From Lentilactobacillus parabuchneri DSM 5707 = NBRC 107865 (lineage in GTDB: Bacteria; Bacillota; Bacilli; Lactobacillales; Lactobacillaceae): a stretch of 64,000 nucleotides of DNA. The stretch is taken from NCBI RefSeq assembly GCF_001435315.1, contig NZ_AZGK01000005.1, forward strand, positions 98,873 to 162,872, read 5' to 3'. The notes under the pieces are model-generated. The model was not told where the DNA came from and made no database searches. It saw only the letters and a program-made list of their open reading frames with translations. Within the stretch, counting starts at the first letter, position 1. Every line of letters starts with the position of its first letter. Shown here piece by piece: positions 1-8,349 of this stretch. The translations under genes were made by a program, and so were the position numbers.

Positions 1-879
1 ACGAAGGTCCTCTGGGGGATATACGGTGGTGAGACAATTATTATTTTGACGGGGATTATTGACGATATTTTTGTTTTGAAGCCCCGTCAAAAGGTCCTTG
101 GGATTTCGATCGCGGCTCTGTGGGTTTATTTTACTGCCGGCGTTAAAATGACCAGCATTACGTTGCCGTTTATCACGATTCACCTCGGTTGGATGAGCCT
201 ACCCATTACTTGGATTTGGATTTTGGCAATTACCAATGCCGTCAATTTGATTGATGGGTTGGATGGGTTGGCCACCGGGGTTGCGATTATTGCTTTGACG
301 ACTATGGGAATTACCGCCATGTTCTTCTTGAATGTCGGCAATATTTTCGTCGCCATCATGATTTTCACGCTGGTTGCGGCTTGTATCGGCTTTCTGCCAT
401 ACAACTTCTTCCCGGCACGCATTTATCTTGGTGATACCGGCGCCTTGTTTATTGGCTTTATGATGTCTGTTTTCTCACTGTTCGGTCTAAAAAACGCCAC
501 TTTCATTACATTATTGATTCCTGTTATGATTTTGGGCGTTCCGATTACCGATACGGTTTTTGCCATTTTCAGGCGACTTTTAAACAAGGAACCGATCACG
601 CATGCTGATAAACGTCATCTGCACCACCGACTCATGCAAATTGGCCTGACACATCGTCAAACCGTTTTGGTGATTTACGGGATTGCGTTGATTTTTTCGT
701 TTATCTCATTGTTATACCCAATCTCAACGTTGTGGGGATCAATTCTGCTGACGGTTGCGGTTTTAATCGGATTGGAGCTGTTTGTTGAAACCATCGGTCT
801 GGTGGGTGAGGACCGCCAGCCCTTGTTAAACGGCATCAAGAAGCTTGTTAAGGATACGACGAGTAAAAATAATCATTAA
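1..879 (+). CDS. tagO: TagO/WecA-type UDP-GlcNAc:undecaprenyl-phosphate GlcNAc-1-phosphate transferase, 5' truncated by window edge
   Basis: The frame is open from base 1, so the gene begins upstream of the window; 292 residues remain. This membrane enzyme family transfers a sugar-1-phosphate to undecaprenyl phosphate, the first step in making teichoic acid or other wall polymers. Visible family motifs are an Asp-Asp pair near fragment residue 20, NLIDGLDG near 82, YLGDTGALFIGF near 143, and the cytoplasmic HLHH histidine motif near 205. About eight hydrophobic segments remain. It is followed by a strong terminator. A WecA or MraY-like paralogue cannot be ruled out without the N terminus, but the motif set is of the TagO/WecA type rather than MraY. 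Confidence 0.85.
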   Translation, partial: TKVLWGIYGGETIIILTGIIDDIFVLKPRQKVLGISIAALWVYFTAGVKMTSITLPFITIHLGWMSLPITWIWILAITNAVNLIDGLDGLATGVAIIALTTMGITAMFFLNVGNIFVAIMIFTLVAACIGFLPYNFFPARIYLGDTGALFIGFMMSVFSLFGLKNATFITLLIPVMILGVPITDTVFAIFRRLLNKEPITHADKRHLHHRLMQIGLTHRQTVLVIYGIALIFSFISLLYPISTLWGSILLTVAVLIGLELFVETIGLVGEDRQPLLNGIKKLVKDTTSKNNH

Positions 880-890
880 AACTTAAAAAG

Positions 891-929
891 CTGCGTAGAC
901 AAGTTGTATTTTGTCTACGCAGTTTTTTG
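891..929 (+). terminator. Rho-independent terminator after the TagO-like gene
   Basis: A 12-bp perfect stem (CTGCGTAGACAA with TTGTCTACGCAG) encloses an 8-base loop and is followed by a T run. It ends the plus-strand unit before the convergent minus-strand cassette. Confidence 0.9.
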
Positions 930-936
930 TTCTCAA

Positions 937-1521
937 TCAAAAATTGATTTTAGTTAATTGGTCGAGATAAGCAGTTCGTTTTGAATTTTTAGAAGTAGAG
1001 ATACCTCCGAAATTCACCCATTTAGATTTTTTGATGCCCAGTTGTCGTAATGTTTGGCGAATAAAAATTCTGTTGATCCCATTTCCACAAAAGAAGCGAA
1101 AATAAAACGTTGGTGAAGTCGATGTTGTCAGCACATACGCCTGTTTAATATTGGTTAGGTTCCCCTTAACGCCCGTTTTAGTCACAGTGTGTGATAAACC
1201 CGGGCCTTCCTTCATGACTTTATCAATAAAACCTTTCAACATTCCTGGAATGCTGTTCCACCAAATTGGTGTTACGAAAATAAGCTTATCTGCTTTTTGT
1301 AAATCTTCCAGATATTTTAACACGTGGGGATCGTGGGATTTTCCGTCGTGAAACAAGCGGAGCTCTTCTTCATTGTATGTAGGATTGAATGCTTCTTTAT
1401 AAAGATCAATCATTGTCCAATCTGTATGATGTAGCTCAAGATTATTGATGACCGATTCCACGATAGCGTGATTAAAACTTTTTTCGTATGGGTGGCAATA
1501 AATAATTAATGTGTTTGACAT
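937..1521 (-). CDS. NAD(P)H-dependent flavodoxin-fold oxidoreductase (MdaB/KefF-like quinone reductase)
   Basis: A 194-residue protein with a flavodoxin-like fold. It opens with a beta strand (NTLIIYCHPY) and carries FVTPIWWNSIPGMLKGFIDKV at about residues 80-100, typical of FMN-binding NAD(P)H:quinone reductases of the MdaB/KefF group. The likely role is two-electron reduction of quinones or other electrophiles in the cytoplasm. ATG at 1521 is chosen because GGAG lies 9 bases upstream; a longer TTG start at 1536 would remove that SD. It begins one base after the stop of the TetR gene, so the pair is an operon, and the regulator probably controls it. The actual substrate is unknown. The region is visibly more AT-rich than the flanking core genes, which hints at acquisition. 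Confidence 0.85.
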   Translation of the reverse strand: MSNTLIIYCHPYEKSFNHAIVESVINNLELHHTDWTMIDLYKEAFNPTYNEEELRLFHDGKSHDPHVLKYLEDLQKADKLIFVTPIWWNSIPGMLKGFIDKVMKEGPGLSHTVTKTGVKGNLTNIKQAYVLTTSTSPTFYFRFFCGNGINRIFIRQTLRQLGIKKSKWVNFGGISTSKNSKRTAYLDQLTKINF

Positions 1522-1522
1522 T

Positions 1523-2092
1523 TCATTTTTCTCCAATCAATTGAGTAGCAGCTGTCAATAATAAATGGCGGTCGTATTTAACGGCGCCCCTTGAAATAAG
1601 TGAGCCATAACCTTGAATAAATGCCCAAACCTTGACGAATAATTCATTTTCCGTTTGAGAGAGATCACGCTGCTTAACAAGCTTTGCGATAATGTGGTGA
1701 GTGAGTTTTAGTAACTCAAACGTATCAATATTCGATTCAATTAAGTAAACAGGAATGATGCTTGGATTAAATAATAAAAAGTCTGTAAGATTTGGATCGG
1801 ATTCTATTTCAGAAATGATGAATTCGCCCAGAGTAACTAACTCGTCCAGTGCATCTCCTTGTACTTGCGATAGTTGTCGTTCGGCATTCTCAGAAAATCT
1901 TTTCGAAACAATTTCTGCCACATTTTCAAACAAATTATTTTTGCTTGAGAAATGTTTATAAAACGATCCAGTGGTTAAGTTTAATTGTGAAAGTAATTTT
2001 CGAAGTGATATTGTTTGGTAACCATTTTCCTTAATCTCACGGATAGTTGTAGACAGAATAAGGTTCTTGGTCTGATTTGTTTTTCCAGCGAT
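1523..2092 (-). CDS. TetR-family transcriptional regulator with apparent ATC start
   Basis: The frame encodes 189 residues if read from the ATC codon at 2092-2090. The N terminus holds a clear TetR helix-turn-helix (ISLRKLLSQ, LTTGSFYKHFSSK at about residues 28-51), followed by a divergent helical ligand domain. An AGGAGG sits 8 bases before the ATC, exactly where an initiator should be, but no ATG, GTG or TTG occurs in frame until TTG at 1933, which is past the DNA-binding domain. So either ATC is used as a weak start or the original ATG has mutated and the repressor is poorly made or lost. It is followed one base later by the oxidoreductase, and a palindromic operator lies in its promoter. 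Confidence 0.8.
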   Translation of the reverse strand: MAGKTNQTKNLILSTTIREIKENGYQTISLRKLLSQLNLTTGSFYKHFSSKNNLFENVAEIVSKRFSENAERQLSQVQGDALDELVTLGEFIISEIESDPNLTDFLLFNPSIIPVYLIESNIDTFELLKLTHHIIAKLVKQRDLSQTENELFVKVWAFIQGYGSLISRGAVKYDRHLLLTAATQLIGEK

Positions 2093-2116
2093 AGTTGAAA
2101 CCTCCTTTATAAAAAT

Positions 2117-2146
2117 AAGATAACATCGTTATCCTATTGATGTAAA
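2117..2146 (-). promoter_or_regulatory. Promoter of the TetR-oxidoreductase operon
   Basis: Read on the minus strand: TTTACA (2146-2141), an 18-base spacer, then TATCTT (2122-2117). The operon's SD follows shortly downstream. The operator palindrome at 2119-2133 overlaps the -10 box. Confidence 0.65.
2119..2133. promoter_or_regulatory. Probable autoregulatory TetR operator
   Basis: A perfect inverted repeat, GATAAC-ATC-GTTATC, lies in the spacer and -10 region of the promoter. TetR-family repressors commonly bind such palindromes next to their own gene, so binding here would block transcription of both genes. That the local TetR is the binder is inferred. Confidence 0.6.
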
Positions 2147-2149
2147 TAA

Positions 2150-2179
2150 AAAGTGTGAACCTAGTAATCATCACACTTT
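2150..2179 (-). terminator. Terminator of yigZ
   Basis: On the minus strand AAAGTGTGA pairs with TCACACTTT across a 12-base loop, followed by a short T-rich stretch. It lies downstream of yigZ and just ahead of the TetR promoter. Confidence 0.65.
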
Positions 2180-2224
2180 CAGAGCGTTTGACTTAATTAA
2201 AATCAAATTTTATACCAGCACTTG

Positions 2225-2887
2225 TTATCTTTCATCTTGCTGTCGAGCCTCTCTTGAGTAGGGGACTTCAAAAATTTTGTACGGCCCCTTGTCGTAAGTA
2301 AATTGATCACTCAGTAAATTTGTAATCGCCGAAATAAGCGCATTGAAATGATCATCACTGACCGCGATGACAACCTGTATTTGATCGGTGTATTGGGTGT
2401 CTTCGATCGGAATGGCTTCGTTTTCAAGAAAATATTTTAATTTGTCGAATTGATTATAGTCGATGGTCAGTGTCAGCTGCTGCTTGTTGACAAGTTTGAC
2501 AATCCCCAGCTGATCGATGGTGGTTGAAGTCGCGTTGCTGTACGCACGGATAAGGCCACCGGCGCCCAATTTAATGCCGCCAAAATATCGGGTAACGACA
2601 GCTAAAACGTTGTGCAGTTCGTTTTTCTTTAAAACCTCTAAGATTGGCACTCCGGCAGTCCCTGAAGGCTCGCCGTTATCACTTTCGCGCTGAATATGAT
2701 CATCGTCTCCCAGCATGTAAGCGTAGCAGTTATGGTTCGCCTTGGAATTTTCCTTGGTGACTTGTTCAATCAATTGTTTTGCCTGGTCCTCGCTTTGAAT
2801 TCTTACCATCGTGCAGATAAAGCGGGACTTTTTAATTTCAATTTCATGGGAGCCGTTTTTTTTAATTGTTAAAGATTCTTTTTTCAA
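2225..2887 (-). CDS. yigZ: YigZ/IMPACT family protein (UPF0029)
   Basis: A 220-residue protein of the IMPACT family. The N-terminal half has the conserved segments HNCYAYMLGDD, DNGEPSGTAGVPIL and VTRYFGGIKLGAGGLIRAY at about residues 55-110; the C-terminal half is the DUF1949 ferredoxin-like domain. The family is linked to translation and to the stress-responsive control of eIF2 kinase in eukaryotes; the bacterial role is not settled. TTG at 2887 is preferred to the ATG 18 bases upstream because GGAGG lies 6 bases before it. The gene is divergent from comFA, an arrangement often seen in lactobacilli. Confidence 0.88.
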   Translation of the reverse strand: MKKESLTIKKNGSHEIEIKKSRFICTMVRIQSEDQAKQLIEQVTKENSKANHNCYAYMLGDDDHIQRESDNGEPSGTAGVPILEVLKKNELHNVLAVVTRYFGGIKLGAGGLIRAYSNATSTTIDQLGIVKLVNKQQLTLTIDYNQFDKLKYFLENEAIPIEDTQYTDQIQVVIAVSDDHFNALISAITNLLSDQFTYDKGPYKIFEVPYSREARQQDER

Positions 2888-2934
2888 AAGTATTCCTCCA
2901 TACATCTCGTATTTAAATAGTGAGGTGTTTTTCT

Positions 2935-4257
2935 ATGATTAATGATATATCAGAGTTGTTTGGACGCCAAATGCCGATGTCGATGCTTGGTGAAACACTT
3001 AATCATCATCCAGGCGTCAAGACACGGGCGGCCATCCAAACAGACCACGGCATTGCCTGTTGTCGTTGCGGCAGTCGTTTGAAGCGAAGACTAGCAGCGC
3101 TTCCCAACAATCAGTATTACTGCTACGTTTGTATTCAAATGGGGCGAATAGATACGCTGCAGCAGTTGGCCTTTGCGCCGGAACCCAATGAATTTCCGCG
3201 TATCAGCCAACCACTGACTTGGCAGGGAAAATTAACGAAACTGCAGGCTGAATGTGCACAAACGGTGATTGATGTCTTTAAGAATCGTCGGCGACACTTG
3301 TTATGGGCAGTCACGGGTGCCGGGAAAACGGAAATGTTATTTAAAGGCATTAACTGGGCCGTTGAAAATGGCTTGCGTGTCGGCATCGCTTCACCGCGAG
3401 TTGATGTTTGTATTGAATTATTTCCACGGATTCAAGTCGCTTTTGAAAAGGTATCTTGTGTATTGCTACATGGCAAAAGTGAGCAACCCTATGTTTACAG
3501 CCAGATAACGGTTTGTACCACTCACCAATTATTACGATTCTACCATGCATTTGATGTCTTGATTATTGATGAAGTTGACGTGTTTCCGTATTCCGGAAAT
3601 GCAATGCTTCATTTTGCCGTGGCCAACGCCATCAAACCGACCGGCGCAACCTTATATTTAACAGCAACCCCTGACCAAAATCTGTTTCGAGCGATTAAGC
3701 AAAATAAATTGACCGTCAGTTACCTGCCAATTCGTTACCATGGTCACCTGTTGCCCGAGATAGCAGTGATCCGAACTAAACGATTAGCAACTTTGATCAA
3801 TGATGGCCAGTTACCAAAAAACATTCTAAACAAGATTCAAGCGTTAATTGATGCCAAGCAGCGCTTTTTACTCTTTGTACCACACATTAAAGATTTGAAA
3901 CATGTTTTTGACGCCCTCAAAGCCACTAAAATGGCGGCCAAATTTGAAACGGTTTATTCAGCGGATCCTCAGCGGATTGAAAAGGTCGCCTTAATGCGCA
4001 ACCATCAATTGGACTTTTTGATTACCACCACGATTTTGGAACGGGGCGTGACTTTTCCGGGGATTGACGTAATTGTGCTGAAGGCTGACGACGATATTTT
4101 TTCGGCGGCGGCGCTGGTTCAAATTGCAGGGCGAGTTGGGAGAAACAGCGATCGGCCGACTGGGGAAGTGCTATTTTATTGTGAATCAAAGACTGCCAAC
4201 ATCAAGTCCTGTGATCGCCAGATTAAATTAATGAATCAAAAGGCGGCAGCGCTATGA
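2935..4257 (+). CDS. comFA: ComFA, DNA uptake helicase-like ATPase
   Basis: A 440-residue superfamily 2 ATPase that powers import of transforming single-stranded DNA through ComEC at the inner face of the membrane. An N-terminal zinc-binding region has two CxxC pairs near residues 42 and 64. The helicase core follows: Walker A (VTGAGKTE) near 125, a Walker B box of the form DEVD near 212, and motif VI (QIAGRVGR) near 400. ATG at 2935 follows the GAGGTG SD at 2922. The stop overlaps the comFC start by 4 bases, showing translational coupling. Regulation by a competence sigma factor is likely by analogy, though I could not identify a cin-box here. Confidence 0.93.
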   Translation: MINDISELFGRQMPMSMLGETLNHHPGVKTRAAIQTDHGIACCRCGSRLKRRLAALPNNQYYCYVCIQMGRIDTLQQLAFAPEPNEFPRISQPLTWQGKLTKLQAECAQTVIDVFKNRRRHLLWAVTGAGKTEMLFKGINWAVENGLRVGIASPRVDVCIELFPRIQVAFEKVSCVLLHGKSEQPYVYSQITVCTTHQLLRFYHAFDVLIIDEVDVFPYSGNAMLHFAVANAIKPTGATLYLTATPDQNLFRAIKQNKLTVSYLPIRYHGHLLPEIAVIRTKRLATLINDGQLPKNILNKIQALIDAKQRFLLFVPHIKDLKHVFDALKATKMAAKFETVYSADPQRIEKVALMRNHQLDFLITTTILERGVTFPGIDVIVLKADDDIFSAAALVQIAGRVGRNSDRPTGEVLFYCESKTANIKSCDRQIKLMNQKAAAL

Positions 4258-4943
4258 AACATTGTTTATTATGCGGTGAAATAATTCGAGACAACATTTC
4301 ATTTGGCGAGTTGATTTCCCTGAGGCCGATTTCCAGTCATACGGTTTGTCATGCCTGTCGATCCGGGTTTAATCGATTATCAATGCCCACCTGCGATGGG
4401 TGCGGTCGAAAGTTAGTTTCCCAAATGACAAACCCATGTCAAGATTGTATCCGGTGGCGCGACAGCGGACTTCCAAACCTGACCAACCAAGCCTTGTTCG
4501 AATACAACGCAGCAATGAAGGATTTTATGAAACGATATAAGTTCAATGGCGATTATCGGCTGAGATATGTTTTTGTGTCGGAACTGCGGTTGGCTTTAGC
4601 GCATACCAAGCGACTCATCGTTCCAATCCCGGTGAGCCAAGGCACCTTGGCAACCCGTGGATTTAATCAGGTTACCGGGTTGCTCGACCGGACGCACTAC
4701 CATGAAGTACTCAAGGTAACACAAGATCAAAAATTAATCCGACAATCCGAAAAAAATCGTCGGCAACGATTAGACTTGATTCAACCATTTGAATTATTAA
4801 AATTACAGAAAAATTTGATAAAAGATACCCCGGTGTTAATAGTCGACGACGTCTACACAACCGGCACGACTATCAGGCACGCAGCGGCTTTGCTGTACCA
4901 AGCCGGAGCGACGGATGTTAAAGGATTGACTTTGGCCCGTTAA
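4254..4943 (+). CDS. comFC: ComFC, amidophosphoribosyltransferase-like competence protein
   Basis: A 229-residue protein with N-terminal CxxC pairs (CLLC at residue 4, then CHAC, CDGC and CQDC) that look like zinc ligands, and a C-terminal type I phosphoribosyltransferase domain with the PRPP loop VDDVYTTGTT near residue 200. It works with ComFA in natural transformation; its enzymatic substrate is not established. The ATGA overlap with comFA indicates an operon of two genes. A separate promoter for hpf follows, so comFC is the last gene of the unit. Confidence 0.92.
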   Translation: MKHCLLCGEIIRDNISFGELISLRPISSHTVCHACRSGFNRLSMPTCDGCGRKLVSQMTNPCQDCIRWRDSGLPNLTNQALFEYNAAMKDFMKRYKFNGDYRLRYVFVSELRLALAHTKRLIVPIPVSQGTLATRGFNQVTGLLDRTHYHEVLKVTQDQKLIRQSEKNRRQRLDLIQPFELLKLQKNLIKDTPVLIVDDVYTTGTTIRHAAALLYQAGATDVKGLTLAR

Positions 4944-4962
4944 AGAAATCCAAACCCAATGA

Positions 4963-4991
4963 TTGTTAAAATGCGAACTTTCAATTATACT
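4963..4991 (+). promoter_or_regulatory. hpf promoter
   Basis: TTGTTA (4963-4968), a 17-base spacer, and TATACT (4986-4991) form a good vegetative promoter. The leader that follows contains two short inverted repeats, TAATGAA/TTCATTA and CCATTA/TAATGG, just before the SD. Confidence 0.7.
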
Positions 4992-5065
4992 AAAGTTGTA
5001 GCCAGTAATGAAAGTGATTTCATTAGTGGACCATTAAGCCTTTAATGGTGAAGGGAGAGAACGCT

Positions 5066-5623
5066 ATGCTAATTTTTAACATTCGTGGTGAAAACATTGA
5101 GGTAACCCAAGCGATCCGGGATTACGTTGAAAAACGGATCAGCAAGCTGGAGAAGTACTTTGAAAAGGACGTGAAAAATACCGCTCACGTTAATTTGAAG
5201 GTTTATCCAGATAAGCAAGCAAAAGTTGAGGTAACCATTCCTTTGCCATACTTAACTTTGAGAGCCGAAGAAATGTCTAACGATTTGTATGCAAGTGTTG
5301 ATCTGGTAACAGATAAGCTCGAACGTCAAATTCGTAAGTACAAGACCAAGGTTAACCGCAAATCTCGTGAAAAAGGATTCAAGAACCTTGAATTTGCACC
5401 AGCCGAAGACGTTAGCGCAGATACAGATGATGAATCCAAATTCCAAGTTGTTCGGACAAAGCAATTAGCTTTGAAGCCAATGGACAACGAGGAAGCCATT
5501 CTTCAAATGGACATGTTGGGCCATGACTTCTTCATCTACGAAGATGCAGAAACTTCAGGCATTAACATTGTTTACCGTCGTAATGATGGCCGTTATGGCT
5601 TGATTGAGACCGGCGAAGAATAA
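5066..5623 (+). CDS. hpf: Long-form ribosome hibernation promoting factor
   Basis: A 185-residue protein. The N-terminal domain (about 1-100) is the HPF/YfiA fold that binds the 30S decoding region, beginning MLIFNIRGENIEV. After an acidic linker, the C-terminal domain (about 128-185, MDNEEAILQMDMLGHDFFIY) mediates dimerisation of 70S into inactive 100S particles. Both domains are present, so this is the long form typical of Firmicutes. ATG at 5066 has the SD AAGGGAG in front; a start at 5045 would put the SD inside the gene. It is monocistronic, with its own promoter and terminator, and sits next to comF and secA as in many bacilli. Confidence 0.95.
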   Translation: MLIFNIRGENIEVTQAIRDYVEKRISKLEKYFEKDVKNTAHVNLKVYPDKQAKVEVTIPLPYLTLRAEEMSNDLYASVDLVTDKLERQIRKYKTKVNRKSREKGFKNLEFAPAEDVSADTDDESKFQVVRTKQLALKPMDNEEAILQMDMLGHDFFIYEDAETSGINIVYRRNDGRYGLIETGEE

Positions 5624-5661
5624 TTATTTACGATACTAGCGGGCATTTAAATGTTTGCGTA

Positions 5662-5707
5662 AAGTTGGGGATGAATTGCAGGTCGATTCGTTCCCAACTT
5701 TTTTGTT
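5662..5707 (+). terminator. hpf terminator
   Basis: AAGTTGGG pairs with CCCAACTT, followed directly by TTTTTTG. The loop is long (about 23 bases). Confidence 0.8.
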
Positions 5708-5805
5708 TTCGAACCATGAATCACGGCTAAATTGTGCGTCAAACCTTTCATATCCGGGCAAAATGTATTATCATGGTTAAATGCCGCTGATACATTGTTT
5801 TTTTG

Positions 5806-5834
5806 TTTTCATAAGCGACCTAAAATGTTACACT
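5806..5834 (+). promoter_or_regulatory. Candidate secA promoter
   Basis: TTTTCA, a 17-base spacer and TACACT with an upstream TGT extension. The -35 is weak. It is the best match in the 200 bases before secA. Confidence 0.4.
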
Positions 5835-5904
5835 AATTAAGTATGCAGTCAACAAATACTATTATAAATTTGAAAAGTATTTTAATTTAGAAGGGAATTT
5901 ACTA

Positions 5905-8268
5905 ATGGCTAATGTTTTAAAGAAATGGGTTGAAAGTGATACGCGCGAACTCAAACGACTCAGCAAAATTGCTGACAAAGTCGGTTCGTACGCAGAAGAA
6001 TACCGCCAACTCAGCGATGAAGAACTACAAGCCAAGACGCCGGCATTAAAGGAACGTTATCAAAAGGGTGAAACCTTGGATGACCTGCTTCCAGAAGCAT
6101 TTGCCGTTGCCCGTGAAGGTGCAAAACGGGTCTTGGGCCTTTATCCATTCCACGTTCAGATCATGGGTGGAATTGTTCTTCATGAAGGAAATATCGCAGA
6201 AATGAAGACTGGTGAAGGTAAGACTTTAACTGCCACGATGCCGGTTTATTTAAATGCACTTGCTGGAAAAGGAGTTCACGTTGTCACGGTTAACGAGTAC
6301 CTTTCTCAACGTGATGCGACTGAAATGGGCGAGTTGTATAACTGGCTTGGCCTAACGGTTGGGGTTAACACAACCGAAAAAGATGCCGATGAGAAGCGTG
6401 AAGCATACGCTGCCGACATCACTTATTCAACCAACGGCGAAATCGGGTTTGATTATTTGCGTGACAACATGGTTGCCTACAAAGAGCAAATGGTTCAACG
6501 GCCACTTAACTTTGCGATCGTCGATGAAGTTGACTCCATCTTAATTGATGAAGCCAGAACACCATTGATCATTTCTGGTCAGTCGAGCGGAACATCCGAT
6601 CTTTACCAACGAACAGATCGGTTTGCCAAAACCCTTCACGAAGGCGACGACTTTAAGCTTGACCTGGAAACCAAGACAGTTTCATTAACTGATCAAGGAA
6701 TTGAAAAAGCTGAGAAGTACTTTAACTTAAAGAACCTTTACGATACTGACAACACGGCTTTGACCCACCATTTGGATCAGGCTTTGCGTGCCAACTTTAT
6801 CATGCTCCGTGATAAGGATTACGTGGTTTCCGATGATGAAGTTAAGATTGTTGACTCATTTACCGGACGAATCATGGAAGGCCGTCGATTCTCAGATGGT
6901 CTTCATCAAGCCCTTGAAGCAAAAGAAGGGGTTACGATTAACGAGGAAAGTAAGACAATGGCAACCATTACTTACCAAAACCTCTTCCGGATGTATAAGA
7001 AGCTTGCTGGTATGACTGGTACTGCCAAGACTGAAGCAGAAGAATTCCGTGAGATTTACAACATGGAAGTTATTTCTGTTCCAACCAACAAGCCGGTTGT
7101 CCGGGTTGATCATCCAGATGTATTGTACCCAACGCTGGAATCAAAATTCGAAGCTGTTGTGAACAAGATTAAAGAACTCCATACCAAGGGCCAACCAATG
7201 CTGGTCGGGACTGTTGCGGTTGAAACTTCTGAATACTTGTCACACCGACTTGACGAAGAAAAGATTCCTCACGTTGTTTTGAATGCCAAGAACCATGCCA
7301 AGGAAGCTGAAATTGTTGCCAATGCCGGCCAACGTGGTGCCGTAACCATTGCCACCAACATGGCTGGTCGTGGAACGGATATCAAATTAGGACCAGGTGT
7401 CGTTGAACTCGGCGGACTTGCCGTTATTGGTACTGAACGTCATGAGTCTCGTCGTATTGATAATCAGCTTCGTGGCCGTTCTGGTCGTCAGGGTGATCCA
7501 GGTTTGTCACAATTCTACCTGTCACTTGAAGATGATTTGATGCGTCGATTTGGTTCTGAAAAGATCAAGAACTTCTTGGAGCATCTTAACGTTGAAGGCG
7601 AAGACGCCGTTATTCGTTCAAAGATGATTACCAAACAAGTTGAATCGGCTCAAAAGCGGGTTGAAGGAAATAACTACGATTCACGAAAGAACGTTTTGCA
7701 ATACGATGATGTTATGAGACAACAACGTGAAGTTATTTACGGTGAGCGTCGCGAAGTCATTGATGAACAAAAGGATCTGAAGTGGGTTATTATGCCAATG
7801 ATTCAACGGACAATTAACCGAATCGTTGACCTTCATACGCAAGGCGAAAAAGAAGATTGGGATCTTCAAACAATTTTGGACTTCGCCATTAGTGCCATGG
7901 TCAGCCCCGATCAAATTTCACTCGAAGATTTCCAAGGCAAATCAGCTGATGAAATCAAGAGCATGTTAATGGACTTGGCCAACAACGAGTACAAGGAAAA
8001 GCAGGAACAACTTTATGATGCCTCACAAATGCTAGAATTCGAAAAAGTTGTCATTCTGCGAGTTGTTGATTCCCACTGGACTGATCACATTGATATCATG
8101 GATCAATTGCGTCAATCAATCGGTCTTCGTGGTTATGGTCAACAAAACCCACTTGTTGAGTACCAACGAGAAGGTTACAAAATGTTCGAAGAAATGATTG
8201 CCGACATCGAATACGACGCAACCCGTCTGTTCATGAAAGCTGAAATTCGTCAAAATATGCAACGTTAA
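5905..8268 (+). CDS. secA: SecA, preprotein translocase ATPase
   Basis: A 787-residue motor that drives unfolded secretory proteins through SecYEG. It shows the nucleotide-binding motifs KTGEGKT near residue 105, [14 protein letters not shown] near 210 and TNMAGRGTD near 490, the preprotein cross-linking domain between them, and the helical scaffold and wing domains after about 580. It is shorter than Bacillus SecA because the C-terminal linker and zinc-binding SEC-C tail are absent; the protein stops at QNMQR after the scaffold. ATG at 5905 has an SD of the form GAAGGGAA. prfB follows after about 80 bases, the order usual in Firmicutes. The partner secG is in this window at 45707. Confidence 0.97.
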   Translation: MANVLKKWVESDTRELKRLSKIADKVGSYAEEYRQLSDEELQAKTPALKERYQKGETLDDLLPEAFAVAREGAKRVLGLYPFHVQIMGGIVLHEGNIAEMKTGEGKTLTATMPVYLNALAGKGVHVVTVNEYLSQRDATEMGELYNWLGLTVGVNTTEKDADEKREAYAADITYSTNGEIGFDYLRDNMVAYKEQMVQRPLNFAIVDEVDSILIDEARTPLIISGQSSGTSDLYQRTDRFAKTLHEGDDFKLDLETKTVSLTDQGIEKAEKYFNLKNLYDTDNTALTHHLDQALRANFIMLRDKDYVVSDDEVKIVDSFTGRIMEGRRFSDGLHQALEAKEGVTINEESKTMATITYQNLFRMYKKLAGMTGTAKTEAEEFREIYNMEVISVPTNKPVVRVDHPDVLYPTLESKFEAVVNKIKELHTKGQPMLVGTVAVETSEYLSHRLDEEKIPHVVLNAKNHAKEAEIVANAGQRGAVTIATNMAGRGTDIKLGPGVVELGGLAVIGTERHESRRIDNQLRGRSGRQGDPGLSQFYLSLEDDLMRRFGSEKIKNFLEHLNVEGEDAVIRSKMITKQVESAQKRVEGNNYDSRKNVLQYDDVMRQQREVIYGERREVIDEQKDLKWVIMPMIQRTINRIVDLHTQGEKEDWDLQTILDFAISAMVSPDQISLEDFQGKSADEIKSMLMDLANNEYKEKQEQLYDASQMLEFEKVVILRVVDSHWTDHIDIMDQLRQSIGLRGYGQQNPLVEYQREGYKMFEEMIADIEYDATRLFMKAEIRQNMQR

Positions 8269-8281
8269 TAGTATGACGCAG

Positions 8282-8321
8282 AAGAATCCGACAATTACGA
8301 TGATTGTTTGGATTCTTTCTT
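8282..8321 (+). terminator. Hairpin between secA and prfB
   Basis: AGAATCC pairs with GGATTCT, and a T-rich TTTCTTTG follows. The T run is interrupted, so it may only partly terminate, allowing read-through into prfB. Confidence 0.55.
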
Positions 8322-8349
8322 TGAATCTGGAGAAATAAGAGGGATTAAT

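Noticed and set aside
180..422. Open frame on the minus strand inside the TagO-like gene
   Set aside because: Shadow of a clear coding frame on the other strand; no SD and no family resemblance.
2920..2934. GTG start for comFA at 2920
   Set aside because: The SD GAGGTG at 2922 would then lie within the coding region; ATG 2935 is correctly spaced.
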